Source: Primulina eburnea
Taxonomy: Eukaryota; Streptophyta; Magnoliopsida; Lamiales; Gesneriaceae
Length of the DNA stretch: 64,000 nt
NCBI RefSeq assembly: GCF_022965805.1
Contig: NC_133117.1
Span: 6,782,183-6,846,182, forward strand
Reading direction: 5' to 3'
Every line of letters starts with the position of its first letter. Position 1 is the first letter of the stretch. This document shows positions 59,609 through 64,000 of the stretch, one piece after another. A program made the position numbers and the translations under genes. The notes below the pieces were generated by a model. That model had not been told where the DNA came from. It was given only the letters and a program-made list of their open reading frames with translations, and ran no database searches.

Positions 59609-60437
59609 ATATATATACAACGTGCAATCAGTAGAAATCGAGAGAATCTGAGGAAGGAAGCTTCAAACTTTCTGTGTCGTGGAAATTTGGATTTACGAGA
59701 AATCCGTCTGCCTGATTTTGAATCCGACTTCAGTAATGTGTTCCTATTGACACAGACTACAACTGGACGTAAGTTTTGTTACGTTTAAATACGATTTGAA
59801 ATTATGATATTGTCAGAATTGAATATGAATCATATATGGTGTTTCTAATATAGTAGGTATCAAATATTTGAAGTCAGATTGAAGAACAGACTGTGTATGT
59901 AATTTTTATGATTTTCAGAACCGATATAATCAAGATTATACAGATTTGAGATTACTGTCTGTTATTGTTGAGATTATGACTTGTACCGATATTGATTATG
60001 AATTCGGTTATTATATCTGTGATGTTGAGACTGACGGGGTTATCAAGACTGTATGGTTACGCTGTCGAAACATCAGTACATTGATATTGAGCAGATTCAG
60101 TGTTGATTGAGATTGTATTGTTGTATCATTGACATTGATAAGATTCTGTCTTGATTTGAGTATTGATCAGAACAGGTTCTGAATTGAATTGTATATTGAT
60201 ATTGTGCCTGTTCGATATTGTCATTGCCAGATTGGGTATGGACAGATTTGAAATAGAGACTTCAACTTCGTCAAACGGAGAAGCTAAAGGTATAAATTAA
60301 TGTTGAGTTGGGATTGTACAACTCGAGTGAGGTTGACTCGAGTTTTCCTAAATCACATACTATTTGTTATTATTTGCATTGACTTGATTTGATAAGCTTG
60401 TTCTATTGATTTATAGAGAGCATGTGTTAGACGAGTG

Positions 60438-60502
60438 ATCTTGTGACAGAAGTGCCTGTAGTGGCGGGATCGTCACGGGCACATTGCACGATGTCACAAG
60501 AT
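60438..60502 (+). other. Long predicted stem-loop in LTR C
   Basis: Perfect 11-bp arms ATCTTGTGACA (60438-60448) and TGTCACAAGAT (60492-60502), with inner GTGCC/GGCAC and GTG/CAC pairs. At the position of the hairpin array of B. Confidence 0.7.
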
Positions 60503-61023
60503 AGTGTATGGGCGATAATGCCACAGTCTATGACGGATATGTCAAGACACTGGATGTTTGGTTATATCGACGTGGATAGAATCTGAGTTTCTTCTATTAC
60601 TATTGGTCGATATAGGAATACCAACATCTGAAAACCGAGATCCCTAGACTAGGATTGAGTCTAGTCTGAGTCTGAGAGTTACGGATAGTGATTCATTGGT
60701 TGATGTTGATTTATGTTTCTGATTATGGTACATGTTTAGAGTATGATTTATCGTTGATATGGATTCATGTTTCGGATTATGATACATGTTATGAATATTG
60801 GTTTATGCTTTTAGATTGTTTATATGATTGCATGTATACATGATTTTTACTGGGAATGTAATTCTCACCGGAGTTATCCGGCTGTTGTCTTGTTTGTATG
60901 TGTGCATGACAACATGTGGTACATGACCAGGGTCAAGAAGAGAACGTGTAGTATCCCGATTCATAATTTGAGTTAATTATTGGATTAATTATTTTCGGTG
61001 GGATCGGAAGGACCGAACCGGGT

Positions 61024-61256
61024 TCGGATCGTCCGATCATGGTTCGGATCGTCCGAGCCAGATGTCGGATCGTCCGAGCCAGGTGGCTGGACCCGTGGCA
61101 GACATGCAGAATTCGGATCGTCCGAGCAAGGGTTCGGATCGTCCGAGACAGGTGGCTGGACACGTAGAACGCATGCAAGGTTCGGATCGTCCAAAGTGGG
61201 TTCGGATCGTCCGAATGTACCGGATCGGAGCTTCCGAAGTGGATCGGATCGTCCGA
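61024..61256 (+). promoter_or_regulatory. U3 palindrome array of LTR D (9 sites)
   Basis: TCGGATCGTCCGA sites start at 61024, 61044, 61065, 61113, 61134, 61182, 61202, 61225 (variant TCGGAGCTTCCGA) and 61244. Spacings 20, 21, 48, 21, 48, 20, 23, 19. The 48-bp gaps share AGGTGGCTGGAC(C/A)CGT. The last site ends 8 bp before the TATA box. Confidence 0.88.
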
Positions 61257-61264
61257 ACATTGGC

Positions 61265-61272
61265 TATAAATA
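61265..61272 (+). promoter_or_regulatory. TATA box of LTR D
   Basis: TATAAATA in GGCTATAAATAGAGG, a textbook plant TATA box. Transcription should start about 30 bp downstream, near CTTCATTTCTTACTC. Confidence 0.85.
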
Positions 61273-61737
61273 GAGGCGCGAGGCTTCATTTCTTACTCGC
61301 CATTTCAGAGCGTTCCAGAGCGTTTTAGTCGTTTCTGAGAGGTTTCTAGTCTTTCCCGAGGTTCAGGCACTAGCAGGGAGCTACTGGCTTTGTAGCGGAG
61401 CTGTGCTCTAGTTGGGAGCTAGCGGCATCAGCGGGCTAGCGACGGACGAAGGTTTGGAATTGTATCATTATTATTTCAGGATTATCTAGTTAAGTCTGGT
61501 AGATAAGTTTTAGTGATGGTTTTCACTTGATGAACAGGCTTGGAATAGACCTGTTTGTCTGGTTTTCCAATGGATTAGGATTGCAGTGATAGAGGTACGA
61601 AAGTACTATCCGAGATATCCTGGTCGAGTATACATTCTTATATGTGTTGCATGATTATGTGGTGCATTGATATATGTCATATGATGCATGCTATTATGTC
61701 ACGCTGTGTGATGCATGTTGCATTTCATGTTGAGCCG

Positions 61738-61787
61738 TATCTCCTTCGAGATAGCCTTTACTGTTGAGCTGTATCTCTTTCGAGATA
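61738..61787 (+). other. Two tandem TATCTC-N4-GAGATA hairpins in LTR D
   Basis: TATCTCCTTCGAGATA (61738-61753) and TATCTCTTTCGAGATA (61772-61787), 34 bp apart: identical 6-bp stems, loops CTTC and TTTC. Confidence 0.7.
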
Positions 61788-62401
61788 AGCTATATCTTGT
61801 GGGGCCGCTCAGCCCTGTCTTGTCTTGTGGACGCATGGACACCGAGAGTACACAGTGGCCGACGGGTCCGGAGGGCTTCGGTGATCCGGGACATTTTAGG
61901 TCCACGTCTGTTCTTGTAGTGGATGCAGTGACCCAGAGGAGTACCGCGCGGCACTATCCACTTGGCGCCTCTAGACTGAGCATATTGAGATCCTTTGTTA
62001 CTCCTGTTTCTTGACTACCCTGGTATCATATCATAGCATGTGCATTTCATATAAGTTTGTATACTCATGCTTTTGTACTGGGCGTTCTTATCGCTCATGT
62101 CCTCGGTTTTGTTTATCTTGGACACCCCATTCCCACGGGGCAGGCCTCAGGTTGGACAGCTCAGGAGGAGGAGGAGGAGGACGTTGAGTAGCTGGTTGGT
62201 TTAGTTCTTCGGTATCTTTTTGATTCGATATGGTTGTACCGTATATTTCATTTTAGTTGAGTTGTCCTGGATTTTCGATTGGGTTGTATAACTATCTTTT
62301 GGTGACAGTTTTCCGCCTTTATTTCTGATTGTTTTTAATTAAGTTAATCGCATGCTTAGTTCTTGATTAGTAGGTGATTCTGGAACGGGTCACTACATTT
62401 A

Positions 62402-62413
62402 TGGTATCAGAGC
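62402..62413 (+). promoter_or_regulatory. Primer-binding site of element D (tRNA-Met)
   Basis: TGGTATCAGAGC four bases after the LTR end; exact match to the usual plant initiator-Met PBS. Confidence 0.9.
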
Positions 62414-62496
62414 ATGCTTACGATTTTGGGATATAGATTTCTGTTTTGGGATTTTCGTTGACCATTTTACCATTTTCCCCATTCTATCTTGTAGCG

Positions 62497-64000
62497 ATGG
62501 CTGACCACTTTGGTGATGAGAGTAGTCAGGGAAGTGTAGGTCGTTGGGGTGACCAGGACGATCGTAGGCGTCATCGTGAACATCGTCATCGTCGGGATGG
62601 TCCTAGGCGTTTTGATTTGCACCGTTTCATTCAGATGGGACCTAAGCCTTTAGTCGGCGGTGAGACTCCCGATGATGCTGAGGATTGGTTAGAGCGCATG
62701 GAGAGCTGTTTCCGTGCATTCCAGTGCACCGAGGAACAGAAAATAGAGACCCTTAGTTTTCTTCTCGAGGGCCGTGCGCGTAAGTGGTGGCGATCGACTT
62801 CTGCGCCGATAGTTCAGTCCCAGGGTAGGGTGACTTGGGCCGATTTTCGTGCGGCTTTCATGCAACTATACTTTCCTCCAGCCCTTCGCCAGGCAAAGAC
62901 GATTGAGCTCCTGAACCTTAAGCAGGGTAGTATGTCTGTTGATGAATATCAGCAGAAGTTCTTCGAGTTGTTACCCTTTGCTCCTCATATCAGTGGCAGT
63001 TCTGAGGCCAAGTATGACCATTTCCTTCAGGGTCTTAACCAGGAGATTTTTGATCGAGTCACTGTCTGTGATAATCCTACTTCTTATGATGGGTTAGTGA
63101 ACCGGTGTCGCCAGGCAGAGATCAGTCTCCAGCGTGGTAGGGTTATTCTTTCTTCTAGACCTCCGAGCACTTTGAGCCCTCGATCTCAATCTTTCAAGAA
63201 GTCAGGTTCTTCTTCTTCTGGATCTGGATCACGGTCTAGCGGTGTTTTTCGCTTTGGTAAGAAGAAGGTTTCTTGTGTGCATTGTGGGAAGAACCATCCA
63301 TCGGAGCAATGCCGATCAGCCGCGGGAGCTTGTTTTCAGTGCGGAGAGATGGGTCATATCAAGAAGAATTGTCCTCAGTTGCGAGGTGGAGCAGGATCTG
63401 GTTCCGGATCTCAGACGACTGTTCAGCAGAGGAGGCAGGGTCAGGCAGTGGGTAGTTCAAATCTTCGACCTCGTGCCCAAGGTCAGGTGTTTGCGCTGAA
63501 CCAGGATCAGGCTGCAGATGAGACAGAGAGAGTCATAGCAGGTACTTTTCGTTTATGCGGTATTCCTTCTTTTGTTCTTATTGATACCGGAGCATCACAT
63601 TCATTCATCTCTGCACGATTTGTTAAGCGTCATAAGTTACCGTATGTTTCTCTAGACGTCATTCTTTCCGTTTCTACCCCGATGGGTCATTCGGTGTTAG
63701 CTAAGCGTCTAGTGATGGGTTGTCCCTTAGATTTTGAGGGTAACGAATTGATTGCGAATCTTATGATCCTGGAGATGGAAGATTTTGATTGTATACTAGG
63801 TATAGACCTTTTGACTACCTACCGAGCTACCGTGGATTGTTACCAGAAGCTTGTTCAGTTTCGTACGACTGAGAGCTCTAGTTGGTTTTTCTATGGTGAG
63901 GGAGCGCGACCTCCGATGCCAGTGGTATCTGCTCTGAAAGCCTGTCGTGCTTTAGAGGCGGGCGGGGAAGGCTACCTCATCTATGCGATTGATTCCTCCA
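62497..64000 (+). CDS. Element D gag-protease (open to the window end)
   Basis: From ATG 62497, 501 codons without a stop to the window edge, so the polyprotein continues beyond it. An N-terminal Arg/His-rich stretch (about residues 20-40) precedes the gag core (AEDWLERMESCFRAF; ARKWWRSTSAP; FRAAFMQLYFPPALRQAK; YDHFLQGLNQEIF). Zinc knuckles CVHCGKNHPSEQC (from residue 260) and CFQCGEMGHIKKNC (from 279) follow. The aspartic protease has an intact catalytic motif IDTGASHSF (Asp at residue 363) and the CILGIDLLT block. It ends in the region leading to RT (GEGYLIYAID). It is the least damaged retrotransposon gene in the window, and D may be a young or autonomous element. Confidence 0.92.
   Translation, partial: MADHFGDESSQGSVGRWGDQDDRRRHREHRHRRDGPRRFDLHRFIQMGPKPLVGGETPDDAEDWLERMESCFRAFQCTEEQKIETLSFLLEGRARKWWRSTSAPIVQSQGRVTWADFRAAFMQLYFPPALRQAKTIELLNLKQGSMSVDEYQQKFFELLPFAPHISGSSEAKYDHFLQGLNQEIFDRVTVCDNPTSYDGLVNRCRQAEISLQRGRVILSSRPPSTLSPRSQSFKKSGSSSSGSGSRSSGVFRFGKKKVSCVHCGKNHPSEQCRSAAGACFQCGEMGHIKKNCPQLRGGAGSGSGSQTTVQQRRQGQAVGSSNLRPRAQGQVFALNQDQAADETERVIAGTFRLCGIPSFVLIDTGASHSFISARFVKRHKLPYVSLDVILSVSTPMGHSVLAKRLVMGCPLDFEGNELIANLMILEMEDFDCILGIDLLTTYRATVDCYQKLVQFRTTESSSWFFYGEGARPPMPVVSALKACRALEAGGEGYLIYAIDSS

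Larger units (their letters stand above)
59068..60946 (+). mobile_element. Truncated LTR C (family related to A and B)
   Basis: Starts TGTAATGCCCGG. Order as in A and B: U3 array (59209-59503), TA run (59551-59618), GAC/GTAAGT (GT at 59769), long hairpin (60438-60502), CCGGAGTTATCCGG block (60869-60882), then cut off after AGGGTCAAGAAGAGAACG where LTR D begins. About 200-300 bp of its 3' end and all internal sequence are missing from this side. Confidence 0.85.
60947..62397 (+). repeat. 5' LTR of element D
   Basis: 1451 bp. U3 array 61024-61256, TATA box 61265-61272, two small hairpins (61738-61787), end GGGTCACTACA. Unlike A-C in sequence, though laid out in the same order. Confidence 0.88.
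60947..64000 (+). mobile_element. Element D: Ty3/gypsy retrotransposon, 5' part
   Basis: LTR 60947-62397 (TGTAGTATCCCG...GGGTCACTACA), PBS 62402-62413, gag-protease frame from 62497 to the window end. It is inserted into or next to the truncated LTR C. The right LTR and TSD lie outside the window. Confidence 0.88.

Noticed and set aside
60933..61328. Overlapping frames of about 90-118 codons on both strands
   Set aside because: Created by the TCGGATCGTCCGA array, which lacks stops when repeated; no family resemblance.
62480..62496. Leader intron in element D (TTGTAG before the gag ATG)
   Set aside because: An acceptor-like site exists, but no convincing donor was found in LTR D (the best is AAG/GTTTGG near 61450).
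1..64000. tRNA, rRNA or snRNA genes
   Set aside because: None recognised; the only tRNA-like matches are the short primer-binding sites of LTR elements.

Overview
This is plant nuclear DNA, almost certainly a eudicot. It holds one intact, intron-rich host gene, for the 20S proteasome beta-1 subunit, in about 59 kb of nested and mostly broken transposable elements. The LTR families resemble those I associate with asterids (Lamiales), but that placement is a low-confidence inference.

Layout. 1-3697: a copia LTR remnant, then Ty3/gypsy LTR pieces forming a nearly perfect inverted repeat. 3698-42355: a 5'-truncated CACTA transposon holding a TNP2-type transposase, an En/Spm accessory domain, a captured 4-coumarate:CoA ligase-like fragment and a 3' terminus rich in subterminal repeats. 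Three insertion layers lie inside it: Tekay-like element G (7364-15824, TSD TAATG); Athila-like element E (16584-41029, TSD ACTTG), whose internal region holds solo LTR F (20326-23332, TSD TGTGA) and whose 3' LTR holds element A (24043-39849, TSD TAAGA); and element B (26214-33779), inside the 5' LTR of A. 42356-49609: gypsy LTR remnants, a copia RT fragment split by a non-autonomous CACTA (45188-46365, TSD ATT), a small MITE, and a PIF/Harbinger derivative with an intact fused ORF (47933-49609, TSD TTA). 50020-54606: the proteasome gene PBA1, eight exons, 231 codons. 54950-59067: a decayed copia element on the minus strand, split by a copia-type LTR. 59068-60946: truncated LTR C. 60947-64000: the start of element D, with a gag-protease frame still open at the window end.

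The most interesting layer is non-coding. LTRs A, B and C carry arrays of a CpG-rich palindrome (core GCGCATATGCGC) laid out as doublets about 22 bp apart, just upstream of a TA-rich core promoter. LTR D carries an unrelated palindrome (TCGGATCGTCCGA) with almost the same geometry, ending next to a clear TATA box. Downstream, at roughly the same place in each LTR, each family has its own predicted RNA structure. The clearest is a strict 20-bp tandem array in B whose stems change on both sides while the loop stays TGATTC. A conserved GTAAGT donor upstream and a branch-site/acceptor next to the gag ATG suggest a leader intron that would remove the structures and the primer-binding site from a gag mRNA.

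A and B are also gag-only elements: they share a conserved, stop-filled sequence where pol should be, so they probably depend on enzymes from another element. Limits: positions are read by eye, boundaries without a TSD are approximate, and family names rest on recognised motifs, not searches.
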